This document shows, piece after piece, positions 8,695-17,530 of a stretch of 50,869 nucleotides of DNA. A program made the translations under genes and the position numbers. The stretch is from Streptomyces montanisoli. Lineage in GTDB: Bacteria > Actinomycetota > Actinomycetes > Streptomycetales > Streptomycetaceae. The notes beneath the pieces are model-generated. The model saw only the letters and a program-made list of their open reading frames with translations, did no database searches and was not told the DNA's origin. The stretch lies in NCBI RefSeq assembly GCF_017813245.1, contig NZ_JAGIQL010000035.1, positions 1 to 50,869 of the forward strand. The letters run 5' to 3'. Position 1 is the first letter of the stretch, and each line of letters opens with the position of its first letter.

Positions 8695-8726
8695 CCGCCG
8701 GGGGCGGGGGCGCCGCTCCCCGGCGG
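8695..8726 (-). terminator. probable terminator of the phosphoesterase gene
   Basis: Nine-base arms CCGCCGGGG and CCCCGGCGG lie just past the stop of the phosphoesterase gene on the minus strand, with a G+C-rich loop and no T-tract. A second small hairpin (GGCAC-N5-GTGCC at 8676–8690) follows. Confidence 0.45.
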
Positions 8727-8732
8727 TTCGTG

Positions 8733-10583
8733 TCACCTGTGGCTGCCGGCGCGACGGCGCAGGCCCACCGCTGTCGCCGCTGCCACCACCAGGGCGGCGC
8801 CGATGCCGGCCGCGGTCCACGGCAGCGCGCCCGCGCCGTCGCCCGTGGACATCCGCATCGCCGCGTCCTGCGCCCGCAGGCCGGTGATGTGCGTCTTGAC
8901 GGGCCGCACCTCCTGCAGCGGGCCGACGGAGCGCACCGAGCCGTCGCTGTTCAGCAGCGTCTGCCGGTTGTTGGGGTGGCGGAAGTCGAACATGGACAGC
9001 AGGCTGCCCGCGCGCCGGTCGAACGAGTGGTCACCGATGTCGCGCGTGCCCCAGTTCCGCTCGATGAAGCGGATGATCGACGCCTGTTCGGTCCTCGTGT
9101 GGTCGATGTGGTCGACCTTGCTGTACGGCGAGATCACGAGCAGCGGCTGGCGGGCGCCGGGCCCGCAGCGGTCCTGGTACCCGCCGGCGGCGGCCGGGCC
9201 CGACTGGCACATCGGGCTGTCCGTCGCCTTGCCGGTGGACGAGACCGTGGAGTCCTTGGAGCCGTTCGTCACGGGCGCGGTGACGTGGTCGTACCAGCCG
9301 TCGGAGTCGTCGTAGGCGATCACGACCGCGGTGTCCTTCCACTGCGGCGAGCGCTGGATCCTGTTGATCTGGTCGACGAGGAAGTGCTGCTCGTCGATCG
9401 GGTCGGAGTAGCCGGCGTGGCCGTCCTGGTAGGCGGGCGCCTTGAGGAAGCTCACGGCGGGCAGCCGTCCCGCTCCGAGTGCCGCGTCGAAGTCCGTCAG
9501 GTCGTAGTTGTGGTTCGCGCGGCCCGCGTGGCCGATCTCAGCTACGCTGCGCGGCGCGAGGTGGTGCGGGTTGGCCGTGGAGCCGTAGTACTGGAACGGG
9601 TCGTGGTGCGGGCTGTAGTCGACGACGGACGCGCCGCCCACGTTGGCGTGGGTGTCGCCTGCGCACTTGGCGTAGTGGCCGTCCTGGCCGTCCCACGGGG
9701 TGCTCGGCCTGAAGCCGCCCTGGAACCAGCCCCAGCTGATGCCCTTCTCGTTCAGCCGGTCGCCGATGTTCTTGCCCGTCAGCATCGCCAGCGAGCTCTT
9801 GCTGGTGTGGTCGCTGTCGGAGCAGTCGTCGAAGGCGGGGTCCGGGTCGTTGATGAGGGTGCCGACGCCGTGCGCGTCGGGCGAGGCGACCGCGGCGGGG
9901 TCCGGCTTCGCGGTGCGCTCGGGATGCTCGGTCGACGAGGTGGGGTCGGTGGAGACCACGCCGTGCGTCTGCCCCGAGACGAGCTCGATCGCGCCGGGCG
10001 TGGAGGGGCCGTACGCGGAGCCGAACGAGTTGTCGCTCAGCGAGTAGTGCTGCGCGTAGTTCCACAGGGCGGTGACGGTGTTGCCGTCGTAGTAGTCCAT
10101 CACGACGCCGGGCTCGTAGAACAGGTTGCCGGAGCAGCGGCCGGATTCGGTGTTCTGCACGAACTTGTCGGCCTTGCCGCCGTCGTAGGCGTACTGCTCG
10201 CGGTCGTAGTCGTGGCGCTGGTCGCAGGTGACGGCCTGGTCGGGGCCGAGCCGCTTGGGCGCGTACTGGTTGGGGTTGTGGCGGAGCAGGTGCGCCGTGC
10301 GCAGGTTGTCGACGGACTTCGGGGTGTGGCGGGAGGCCTTGAAGGGCGTGCCGTCCTCGCCCGTCGCGTACGGGTACGTCGCGAAGTAGTGGTCGAAGGA
10401 GATGTTCTCGTCGAAGAGGACGACCAGGTGCTTCACCGGCGTGGCGGTGCGTGCGCCGTGCCCGTGCCCGTGCCCGTTCGTGTCCGCGTGCGCGGGGCCC
10501 GCCGCCCCCAGCACGGCGAGCGCGGCCACCCCCGCCCACGCGCACCATCGACGGGGGCGCGCTGTCCTGCCTGTACGGCCCAT
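8733..10583 (-). CDS. secreted phosphoesterase (phospholipase C/acid phosphatase family)
   Basis: A protein of 616 residues. The N-terminus has arginines (RPRRW) followed by a hydrophobic segment and AHADT, a secretion signal that may use the Tat route. The phosphoesterase domain (PF04185 type) shows VKHLVVLFDENISFDHYF near residue 50, then YDDSDGWYDHV and CGPGARQPLLVISPYS, as in bacterial phospholipase C and AcpA-like acid phosphatases. Residues about 585–608 form a C-terminal membrane segment followed by RRRAG, so the mature enzyme is probably tethered to the outer face of the membrane. There is a GGAGG site nine bases before the ATG. It is divergent from the polysaccharide lyase gene. Confidence 0.88.
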   Translation of the reverse strand: MGRTGRTARPRRWCAWAGVAALAVLGAAGPAHADTNGHGHGHGARTATPVKHLVVLFDENISFDHYFATYPYATGEDGTPFKASRHTPKSVDNLRTAHLLRHNPNQYAPKRLGPDQAVTCDQRHDYDREQYAYDGGKADKFVQNTESGRCSGNLFYEPGVVMDYYDGNTVTALWNYAQHYSLSDNSFGSAYGPSTPGAIELVSGQTHGVVSTDPTSSTEHPERTAKPDPAAVASPDAHGVGTLINDPDPAFDDCSDSDHTSKSSLAMLTGKNIGDRLNEKGISWGWFQGGFRPSTPWDGQDGHYAKCAGDTHANVGGASVVDYSPHHDPFQYYGSTANPHHLAPRSVAEIGHAGRANHNYDLTDFDAALGAGRLPAVSFLKAPAYQDGHAGYSDPIDEQHFLVDQINRIQRSPQWKDTAVVIAYDDSDGWYDHVTAPVTNGSKDSTVSSTGKATDSPMCQSGPAAAGGYQDRCGPGARQPLLVISPYSKVDHIDHTRTEQASIIRFIERNWGTRDIGDHSFDRRAGSLLSMFDFRHPNNRQTLLNSDGSVRSVGPLQEVRPVKTHITGLRAQDAAMRMSTGDGAGALPWTAAGIGAALVVAAATAVGLRRRAGSHR

Positions 10584-10654
10584 TCCGATGACCCTCCGAT
10601 CGTTGCGGGTGACGCGCGGACACCATGCTGGTGAACGCGGGCAGTCTGGCGGAT

Positions 10655-10681
10655 GTACGGCGTCTTATCCAGACGCCGTAC
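10655..10681. promoter_or_regulatory. 27-bp inverted repeat in divergent promoter region
   Basis: Perfect 11-base arms (GTACGGCGTCT and its complement) are separated by TATCC. It sits between the divergent phosphoesterase and lyase starts, 72 and 140 bases from them. A TTGACA hexamer (10751–10756) lies between it and the lyase start, without a convincing -10. It is probably an operator; the regulator is unknown. Confidence 0.4.
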
Positions 10682-10820
10682 CGGGTTCGGCGTTCCTTCC
10701 CTCCCGGCGCGCACGGCCGCTGCCCGGCGGAAACCGCCGCCTGCCTGCGGTTGACATGTCCAGTTACGGTTGAGGGGTTGGGGCAGCATCACGCATCCCG
10801 TCCGCCTCTGGAGTGTCGAC

Positions 10821-13397
10821 ATGCCGATCTCGCGCCGCGCTCTGCTCTCGTCGCTCCCCGCGGGTGCCCTGCTCGCGGCGGCGAGCCCCGGCGAGGCCCG
10901 GGCGCTGACCACGGCCGCGGGTGGCGGGGCCGCGGGCGACGCGGCGGCGGGCGATCCGGCCGCCGTGCTCGCCAGTACCGTCGCGCTGCTCGCGGGGACC
11001 GCCGAGAGCAACGCGCGCCCCGAGGCCGCGAAGAAGCTGGCCGCAGTCGAGGCCACGGCGCGCGGCCGGATCGCCGCGCTGGACGCGGCCGGGACGGGCG
11101 AGCTGTTCCACGGGCTGCCGCTCGGCACCAGCGACACCGCCCTGACCAAGTCCTTCCAGTACCTCTGCGAGATCGCCCTCGCCACCCGGCTGCCCGGCCC
11201 CGCGGGCACGGGGCTGCGCGGGGACACCGCGGTGCAGCACCGGGTGATCGACGGGCTGGCGCGCCTGTACGACGACTACTACGGCGACCAGTCGAAGGGC
11301 TACTACGGCAACTGGTACAACTGGGAGATCGGCATCTCGGCCCAGGTCAGCCGCACCCTGGTGCTGCTTGAGCGCCAGCTCGCCGGCTACCGGCCCGGCC
11401 TCACCGCGTCCTGTGTCGCCGCCATGGACGGCTACCTGCGCCACGGCAAGGACGGCGACGTCGACCTCGACTCGCGCTTCCACACCGGCGCGAACCTCGC
11501 GGACATCACCACCGACCGCATCCTCCAGGGCGCCGTGCTCGGCGACTCCGCGCGCATCTCCAAGGCCGTCGGCGACCAGTTGACGGTGCTCGCCACCATC
11601 GACCCGTACCATCTGAGCCACCAGGTGACGGACGGCTTCTACGCGGACGGCTCCTACCTCCAGCACGCCTCCGTCGCCTACACCGGCTCGTACGGCAGGG
11701 ACCTGCTCTCCAGGATCGCCGACACCGTCGCGATCCTGGACGGCTCCGGGTACACCGACACCGGCGCCGTCACGGGCGTCGCACGGGGATGGCTGGCGCA
11801 CTCGTTCGCCCCGGTGATCTTCGAGGGCTGGATGATGGAGATCGTCAAGGGCCGAGGCGTCTCCCGCACCACGTCCGGCTACGCGGACACGGCCGCCGTC
11901 GTGGAGGCCGCCGTGGGGCTGAGCGCCTCCGCCACGGGCGCCGACGCGACGGCGCTCAAGGGGTACGTGCGCTTCCTGCACGAGGCCTCGCCGGTGGCCG
12001 TCGACCCGGCCTCGTTCGCGTCGCCGCTCACCGTCGTGCGCCACGCGGACATCCTCGCCGACTCCTCCGTTCCCGCGGCGGACCTGGCGGCCGGCTCCGT
12101 CAACGCCGCGTTCTGCGCGATGGACAGGACGGTGCACCGGCGCCCCGGGTTCGCGTTCGCCCTCGCGCGCTCCTCGTCGCGGGTGAGCGCGTACGAGTAC
12201 ATGAGCGGCGAGAACCTGATGCCCTGGTTCCAGGGCGACGGGGCCCACTACCTCTACCTCACGGGGCAGGACCAGTCGCGCTTCTTCGGCGCGGACCACT
12301 TCACGGCCGTCTCGCCCTACCGGCTGGCCGGCGTCACCGCGCCCGTCGAGACGCGGCGTACGGTACCCGAGCTGTACGGCACGCAGTGGTACGACAACCC
12401 GGCGGCCGGGTTCACGTCGTCGTCCGAGGCGCAGAACACGTACGTGTACTTCCCGCGCACCACGGCGCTCTGGTCGGGCGGCGCGAGCCTCGACGGCTAC
12501 GGCGCGGCCGGGCTCGTCCAGGGGCAGCACGCGGACTACGCGGCGAAGCGGGCGGGGGAACTGCCGGGCGACTTCGTCGCCTACCGGGGCGCGGAGGCCA
12601 CCAAGTCCTGGTTCATGCTGGACGAGGAGATCGTGGTGCTCGTCGCGGGGGCGGGCGACCGGGCGGGACGCGCGGTGTCCACCACGCTGGACACCAGGAT
12701 CGCGGACCCGGACTCCGACGTCACCCTCACCGCGCGCCGCCGCGACCACAGGCCCTTCTCGCCGGGCGGCCGGCCCGCGCCCCTGGAGTGGCTGCGGTAC
12801 GCGGACGACTCGGCGAACGCGGCCGTCGGCTACGTCTTCCTCGACGGCCCCTCCCCCACCGCGGGCCTCGAGACGGTCACGCACAGCAGGCGCCTCGTGC
12901 GGGCGGCCAACCCCGACACGCCCGTCACCAAGCAGGTGTTCTCGCTCGTCTACGAGCAGCCGGCGGGCGCGCCCTTCCTGACGGCCGCGCACGTGCTCGT
13001 GCCGCACGCCACCGAGCGCGCCCTGGCCGCGTACCGCGCGCGCCGCGAGGTGACCGTCCTGGCCAACACCGCGCGCGTGCAGGCGATCGAGCACCGCGGC
13101 CTCGGTCTCACGGCGGTGAACGTATTCGCCTCGGGCACCCACCGCGCCGCGGGCGTCAGCGTCGAAGGGCCCGCCTCCGTGCTCGTGCGCAGGACGCGCC
13201 GGGGCGGCGGCGTCACCGTCGCGCTGGCCGACCCCACGACGCGGCGCGACCGGGTGGAGGTCGTCCTGCGGGGCCGCACGCTCGGCGCGGTCACGGCGGA
13301 CGACGGGGTTCGGGTGTCGCGCGTTCCCGGCGGCACGCGCGTGGTGGCCGACACGCGGCAGGCCTACGGCAGGAGCCTCACAGCGACGCTGCGTTAG
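10821..13397 (+). CDS. polysaccharide lyase family 8 (hyaluronate/chondroitin/xanthan lyase type)
   Basis: A protein of 858 residues from the ATG at 10821, which has TGGAG at a good distance. A longer frame starts at 10770. MPISRRALLSSLPAGALLAAASPGEARA is a twin-arginine secretion signal. The alpha/alpha toroid follows, with the family 8 catalytic set Asn225 (TGANLADIT), His282 and Tyr291 (YLQHASVAYTGSYGRDL). The His–Tyr spacing of nine matches pneumococcal hyaluronate lyase. Beta-sandwich domains follow to the end (SLTATLR). It breaks down uronic-acid polysaccharides outside the cell by beta-elimination. The exact polymer is not readable. Its last 20 bases overlap the convergent PAS gene. 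Confidence 0.9.
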   Translation: MPISRRALLSSLPAGALLAAASPGEARALTTAAGGGAAGDAAAGDPAAVLASTVALLAGTAESNARPEAAKKLAAVEATARGRIAALDAAGTGELFHGLPLGTSDTALTKSFQYLCEIALATRLPGPAGTGLRGDTAVQHRVIDGLARLYDDYYGDQSKGYYGNWYNWEIGISAQVSRTLVLLERQLAGYRPGLTASCVAAMDGYLRHGKDGDVDLDSRFHTGANLADITTDRILQGAVLGDSARISKAVGDQLTVLATIDPYHLSHQVTDGFYADGSYLQHASVAYTGSYGRDLLSRIADTVAILDGSGYTDTGAVTGVARGWLAHSFAPVIFEGWMMEIVKGRGVSRTTSGYADTAAVVEAAVGLSASATGADATALKGYVRFLHEASPVAVDPASFASPLTVVRHADILADSSVPAADLAAGSVNAAFCAMDRTVHRRPGFAFALARSSSRVSAYEYMSGENLMPWFQGDGAHYLYLTGQDQSRFFGADHFTAVSPYRLAGVTAPVETRRTVPELYGTQWYDNPAAGFTSSSEAQNTYVYFPRTTALWSGGASLDGYGAAGLVQGQHADYAAKRAGELPGDFVAYRGAEATKSWFMLDEEIVVLVAGAGDRAGRAVSTTLDTRIADPDSDVTLTARRRDHRPFSPGGRPAPLEWLRYADDSANAAVGYVFLDGPSPTAGLETVTHSRRLVRAANPDTPVTKQVFSLVYEQPAGAPFLTAAHVLVPHATERALAAYRARREVTVLANTARVQAIEHRGLGLTAVNVFASGTHRAAGVSVEGPASVLVRRTRRGGGVTVALADPTTRRDRVEVVLRGRTLGAVTADDGVRVSRVPGGTRVVADTRQAYGRSLTATLR

Positions 13398-14010
13398 CGG
13401 CGCACGCGCGCCCCACATGGCCCGCCTGGCGCGGCACCTGGCGCACCGGCGTAAGCGGAACCTGGTGGTGGGTGAACTCAAGGACCGGGTAGCCGAGTTC
13501 CAGCACGCGTGCGGTGATGCGCGCGGCATCGGACCGGCTCATCGCCGGCATGATGCCCGGGAGCCTCTCGGCGAGCCCGCGCCCGTCGGGGAAGCGGGTG
13601 TGGCGGGCGAAGCCCGGCATGACGCGCGGTCCCGACGGCGTCACGGGCGATCCGCCGCGTGTCAGCCCGCGGCCGTCGGCGGCGAGTACGAGGTGGCCGC
13701 GGGCGGCGCCCAGCGGGTACGTCCACCACAGGATGTCCGTCCTGGCGCCGTCGGGCGCGTGGACGGTCGCGCGCCCCGCCGCCGGGTGGGCGGCGGCCGG
13801 CCGGTGGCCGGGGGCGAGGCCGCCGGAGACCGGCATCAGGTCGCCGCCGTACCGGCCCACGGCCTCTCGCGCGGAGTGGCCGAAAAGCTGCCGTGCCCCC
13901 GTCGACCAGTGCGACACGAGGCCGTGCCGGTCCACGACGGCCACGCCGAGCGGTATCCGCCCGGCCGCGGCGATCCGGTGCGGCAGAGCCGGCGGAAAAC
14001 CACTGTCCAT
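13378..14010 (-). CDS. PAS-domain protein without output domain
   Basis: A protein of 210 residues from the ATG at 14010 (MDSGFPPALPHRI) with AAGGAG ten bases upstream. An upstream in-frame start at 14127 has no such site. Residues about 10–110 are a PAS sensor fold: IPLGVAVVDRHGLVSHWSTGARQLFG followed by ARTDILWWTYPLG. In related Streptomyces proteins such a PAS usually precedes a SpoIIE-type phosphatase or a kinase. Here the rest (GFARHTRFPDGRGLAERLPGI) is short and unrecognised. It overlaps the lyase gene end-to-end by 20 bases. A palindrome at 14131–14151 lies in its upstream region. Confidence 0.7.
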   Translation of the reverse strand: MDSGFPPALPHRIAAAGRIPLGVAVVDRHGLVSHWSTGARQLFGHSAREAVGRYGGDLMPVSGGLAPGHRPAAAHPAAGRATVHAPDGARTDILWWTYPLGAARGHLVLAADGRGLTRGGSPVTPSGPRVMPGFARHTRFPDGRGLAERLPGIMPAMSRSDAARITARVLELGYPVLEFTHHQVPLTPVRQVPRQAGHVGRACAANAASL

Positions 14011-14130
14011 GGGGAGAGGACTCCTTCCGTGCCGCCGTCGTCCGCGGCCCTGCCCACCACGGTACGGCCCTGACCGGGCCCGCCGTGGGGCAATCGGGGA
14101 AGAGGTGTTCGGCCTCTGACCAGCCACCGG

Positions 14131-14151
14131 CTTGACTGAATTTCAGTCAAG
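14131..14151. promoter_or_regulatory. 21-bp perfect palindrome, TetR-like operator
   Basis: The arm CTTGACTGAA and its exact complement surround one central base. It lies 16 bases after the MFS exporter stop and 120 bases upstream of the PAS protein start, both leftward. The arm pattern and A+T content resemble TetR-family operators, and there is no T-tract. No TetR gene is adjacent. Confidence 0.45.
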
Positions 14152-14167
14152 TCCTCGCCGGGCCGCC

Positions 14168-16669
14168 TCAGTCCTCGTGCCCCAACTGGAGGTCGCGCTC
14201 CGTGCGTCCGCCGCCCGCGACCTGGAGCACGGTGGCGACCGGCGGGTAGCCCGCGGCGATCACCGTGTACTCGCCCGAGGACAGGTCGACGAAGCGGAAC
14301 GTCCCGTCGGGCCCCGTGGTCAGCGTGTCGACGACATTGCCCGCCGCGTCGAGCAGGGTGACGCGCGCGTCCTCGACGGCGCGTCCGCCCGAGGCCCGCA
14401 CCGTTCCGCGCAGCACCGCGCCGCCCGCGAGTTCGACGTCCTGCCGGGTCTCGCGGGACGACTGCACGCTCACCGGCAGGGCGGCGGGCCTGAAGGCGGG
14501 CGCGCTCGCGGCGAGGGTGTACTCGCCGGCGACGAGCTCGCCGATCACGTACATCCCCTCGCGGCCGCTGCGGGTGGACGCCACGACCTCGCCGCGCACG
14601 TCGGTGAGGGTGACGGCCGCGTCCCGTACGGGGGTGCCGTCCGCCGTGACCACGGCGCCCGCGAGCCGCCCGGCCCCGCCGAGCACCACGTCCAGGTCGA
14701 CAGGCCGGTCCCCGACGGTCACGGTGACCGCCTGCGGCTGGTGCCCGCCGGCCGCCGCGATCATCACGTACGAGCCGGCGCCCGGCACGGTCAGCGCGTA
14801 GCGGCCCTCCTCGTTGCTCGCGCCCCGGCCGATCTGCTGACCTTGCACGTCGATGAGGGTGAGCGCGGCGCGCGGCACCACCGTCCCGTCGTAGTGCTGG
14901 ACGGTGCCGCAGACCGCGACCCCGCCGCCGTGGGCGGGCGCGGACACGGTGGGCGCGGGAGCGGCGTACATCGGGGCCTGCTGCCCGGACGCGGCGTTGC
15001 GCGCGGCGGGGATGTCGGTGGGCTCGACGGTGGGGGCGTTGTGGGACACCAGCGGTTTCTCCTTGAGGAAGAAGGCGATCAACAGGCCGAGGACGAGCAC
15101 CGGCACGAGGTAGAGGAAGATCCGCGGCATGGCGTCCGCGTACGCCTCGACGTACGCGTCGCGCAGCGCGCGCGGCAGCGCGTGGACCGCCTGCGGCGTG
15201 ATCGACTCGGCGTTCGGCAGGCCGCCTCCGGCGGGAAGCCGGTGGGCGAGCGCGCCCGTGAGGCGGTTCGCGAACAGGGTGCCGAAGACGGCCGCGCCGA
15301 CGCTGCCGCCGATCTGGCGGAAGTAGTTGTTGGCGCTGGTGGCGGTGCCCAGGTCGGCGGGGCGCACGGAGTTCTGCACGGCGAGCACCAGCACCGGCAT
15401 CACGAGACCGATGCCGACGCCGAGCACCGCCTGCGCGGCGCCGGTGGCGAGGTGCGAGGTGTGGGCGTCCAGGCGGGAGAGCAGCCACATGCCGACGGCG
15501 GAGACCGCGCTGCCGAGCACCGGGTAGACGCGGTAGCGCCCGGTGCGGCTGATCAGCTGCCCCGAGACGACGGAGGCGATGACGACGCCGCCCATCATCG
15601 GCAGCATCAGCAGGCCGGAGCCTGTGGCGCTGACGCCGTCGACCATCTGCAGGAAGGTGGGCAGGTAGCTGGCCGCGCCGAACAGCGCGACGCCGATGAC
15701 CGCGCCGACCAGCCCCGAGACGTTGAAGACGGCGTCCCGGAACAGCCTGAGCGGGATGATGGGTTCGGCGGCGAACCGCTCGACGACGAGGAAGAGCACG
15801 GCCGCTCCGAGCGCGCCCGCCGCCAGGCCGAGGATGACGCGCGAGCCCCAGGCGTACTCGGTGCCGCCCCAGCTGGTGAGCAGCACGACGCAGGTGGACG
15901 CGGCGGTCAGCAGCAGCGCGCCGAGCACGTCGAGCCTGGCCTTGGTGGTGCGCCTGGGCAGCTTCAGTACGAGCATGACGACGGCGAAGGTGACGAGCCC
16001 GAAGGGGACGTTGAACCAGAAGCACCAGCGCCAGGTGGCGTGGTCGGTGAAGAACCCGCCGAGCAGCGGCCCCGCGACGGACGCGAGACCGAACGCGCCG
16101 CCGATCAGGCCCATGTACCGGCCGCGTTCGCGGGGCGGCACGATGTCGCCGATGATCGCCTGCACGCCGATCATCAGGCCGCCCGCGCCGACGCCCTGCA
16201 GGGCGCGGAACGCGATCAGCTCGTTCATCGAACGCGACCAGCCGCAGAGGGCGGAGCCGATCACGAAGACGATGATCGCGAACAGGAAGACGCCCTTGCG
16301 GCCGAACAGGTCGCCGAGCTTGCCGTAGACGGGGAGCCCGACCGTGGACGTCAGGAGGTAGGCGGTGATCGCCCAGGACATCCGGTCGAGGCCGTGCAGG
16401 TCGCCGACGATCTTCGGCAGCGCGGTCGCCACGATCATCTGGTCGAGCGCGGCGAGCAGCAGCGCGAGCATCAGGCCGACGAAGACGAGCCGTACCCGGC
16501 GCGGGTCGAGCGCGGTGCCGTCCCGGGCCTGTTCGCCGGCCTGTGCCGGCGCCGGTTCGGGCGGCGCGGCCGCGGCGGCGGCCTGCGCTCCAGCGGTCTC
16601 GGCCGCGGGCCCGTGACCGTGCCCGGCGTCGTCCGCCGCTTCCTTCACCAGAGTGGTCGTGCCGCCCAC
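14168..16669 (-). CDS. DHA2-type MFS exporter with three C-terminal carboxypeptidase-regulatory-like repeats
   Basis: A protein of 833 residues from a GTG with GGGAG six bases upstream. Residues 1–55 are rich in Ala, Pro and His. About 56–530 is a 14-helix drug:proton antiporter of the EmrB/QacA family: LAALDQMIVATALPKI (motif D1/C region), GKLGDLFGRKGVFL (motif A), and ALQGVGAGGLMIG. After the last helix come a linker and three beta-sandwich repeats of about 80 residues (roughly 585–664, 665–747, 748–833). Each repeat has the pattern G.V....G.pV..A.VTL.D..G, then G.Y....L..G.Y, and ends D..L, typical of CarboxypepD_reg domains. The fusion is the oddity. Substrate unknown. Confidence 0.9.
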   Translation of the reverse strand: MGGTTTLVKEAADDAGHGHGPAAETAGAQAAAAAAPPEPAPAQAGEQARDGTALDPRRVRLVFVGLMLALLLAALDQMIVATALPKIVGDLHGLDRMSWAITAYLLTSTVGLPVYGKLGDLFGRKGVFLFAIIVFVIGSALCGWSRSMNELIAFRALQGVGAGGLMIGVQAIIGDIVPPRERGRYMGLIGGAFGLASVAGPLLGGFFTDHATWRWCFWFNVPFGLVTFAVVMLVLKLPRRTTKARLDVLGALLLTAASTCVVLLTSWGGTEYAWGSRVILGLAAGALGAAVLFLVVERFAAEPIIPLRLFRDAVFNVSGLVGAVIGVALFGAASYLPTFLQMVDGVSATGSGLLMLPMMGGVVIASVVSGQLISRTGRYRVYPVLGSAVSAVGMWLLSRLDAHTSHLATGAAQAVLGVGIGLVMPVLVLAVQNSVRPADLGTATSANNYFRQIGGSVGAAVFGTLFANRLTGALAHRLPAGGGLPNAESITPQAVHALPRALRDAYVEAYADAMPRIFLYLVPVLVLGLLIAFFLKEKPLVSHNAPTVEPTDIPAARNAASGQQAPMYAAPAPTVSAPAHGGGVAVCGTVQHYDGTVVPRAALTLIDVQGQQIGRGASNEEGRYALTVPGAGSYVMIAAAGGHQPQAVTVTVGDRPVDLDVVLGGAGRLAGAVVTADGTPVRDAAVTLTDVRGEVVASTRSGREGMYVIGELVAGEYTLAASAPAFRPAALPVSVQSSRETRQDVELAGGAVLRGTVRASGGRAVEDARVTLLDAAGNVVDTLTTGPDGTFRFVDLSSGEYTVIAAGYPPVATVLQVAGGGRTERDLQLGHED

Positions 16670-16911
16670 GTACTGCTCCCCTCGTCACACCTGCGCGGCG
16701 TCATTCTTCGCATTGCGCGCCAAGTGGGAGCAAGCGAATGAAGTGACCCCGAAACGGGAGACGAGGGGGGCGCGTTGGACGTTCAGGCGTGCGCCGGGGC
16801 GCCCATCAGGGGCTTTCCGCGCGGCGCGCGCCGAGGGGGTGTCACGAGATTCCGACGGTAAATCCACCCGTATCGGTGACTCGGGCGACTACCGCGCTGA
16901 CCGGGGCGTGC

Positions 16912-17379
16912 TCAGGCGGAGGCGCCGCCCGAGGTCTTGCTCTCGGTGACCTGGGCCAGCTTGGCCAGGACCTGGTCGTGGATCGCGGCGAGGCCCTTGG
17001 GCGCGAAGGTGCGCTCGAAGAAGCCGCCGACGCCGCTCGCGCCGTCCCAGACCGTGGTGACGACGGCCTTCGAGCGGCCCTCGCCCGCGGGGGTGACCAC
17101 CCAGGTGGTGACCATGGAGGAGTTGCGGTCCTTCTCGACGAGCTGCCCGTCGGACGGCTCGGTCACCTCGAGCAGGCAGTCGCGCACCCGCTTCTTGGTG
17201 GCCTGGAGCTTCCAGTGCACCAGCGTTCCGTCGCCGTCGCCGCCCTCGCGCACCTGGTACTCGCTGAAGTTCTCGGGCAGCAGCGTGGGCCGCGTGTCCT
17301 TGTAGTCGGCCAGCGCGTCGAACACGTCGTCCGCCTTCGCCGCGATGACCCGCTCCGTCGTGGCTTCGACCTGCGCCAT
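16912..17379 (-). CDS. SRPBCC family protein (polyketide cyclase/START-like fold)
   Basis: A protein of 155 residues starting MAQVEATTERVIAAKADDVFDALADY, with GGAGG seven bases before the ATG. The N-terminal strand and helix V.A..DDVFDALADY, the strand VREGGDGDGTLVHWKL, and the long C-terminal helix AIHDQVLAKLAQV are the helix-grip (START-like) fold. These proteins bind hydrophobic ligands or act as cyclases; no ligand can be inferred. It is divergent from the radical SAM gene. The LexA-like box between them is 104 bases from this start. Confidence 0.85.
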   Translation of the reverse strand: MAQVEATTERVIAAKADDVFDALADYKDTRPTLLPENFSEYQVREGGDGDGTLVHWKLQATKKRVRDCLLEVTEPSDGQLVEKDRNSSMVTTWVVTPAGEGRSKAVVTTVWDGASGVGGFFERTFAPKGLAAIHDQVLAKLAQVTESKTSGGASA

Positions 17380-17482
17380 GGCTGTTCCTCCAGCAATCGG
17401 TTCCTGGGTGGGACGCCGCCAAGCCAACCACCCCCGCATCCGCGACCCAAATCGGGGTCCCGTCCGCCGCGCGCACGATCAA

Positions 17483-17498
17483 GGGAACATTTGTTCTA
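17483..17498 (+). promoter_or_regulatory. LexA (SOS) box-like site
   Basis: The core is GAAC-ATTT-GTTC, matching the invariant part of the actinobacterial SOS box TCGAAC-N4-GTTCGA; the outer two bases on each side do not match. It overlaps a -10-like TATTCT (17497–17502) and lies 32 bases before the radical SAM ATG. Confidence 0.5.
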
Positions 17499-17530
17499 TT
17501 CTCGTTCCAGCACTACCGAGGAGGGACCTC

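Noticed and set aside
10764..13529. A 921-codon open frame on the minus strand opposite the polysaccharide lyase
   Set aside because: It has Arg/Gly/Val-rich, low-information content and no motif; the lyase on the plus strand has its full catalytic set and a Tat signal.
14132..16741. An 869-codon open frame on the plus strand opposite the MFS exporter
   Set aside because: It is the mirror of a gene with strong helices and motifs; its product is rich in Arg, Gly, Asp and His with no recognisable domain. Long antisense frames are normal at this G+C content.
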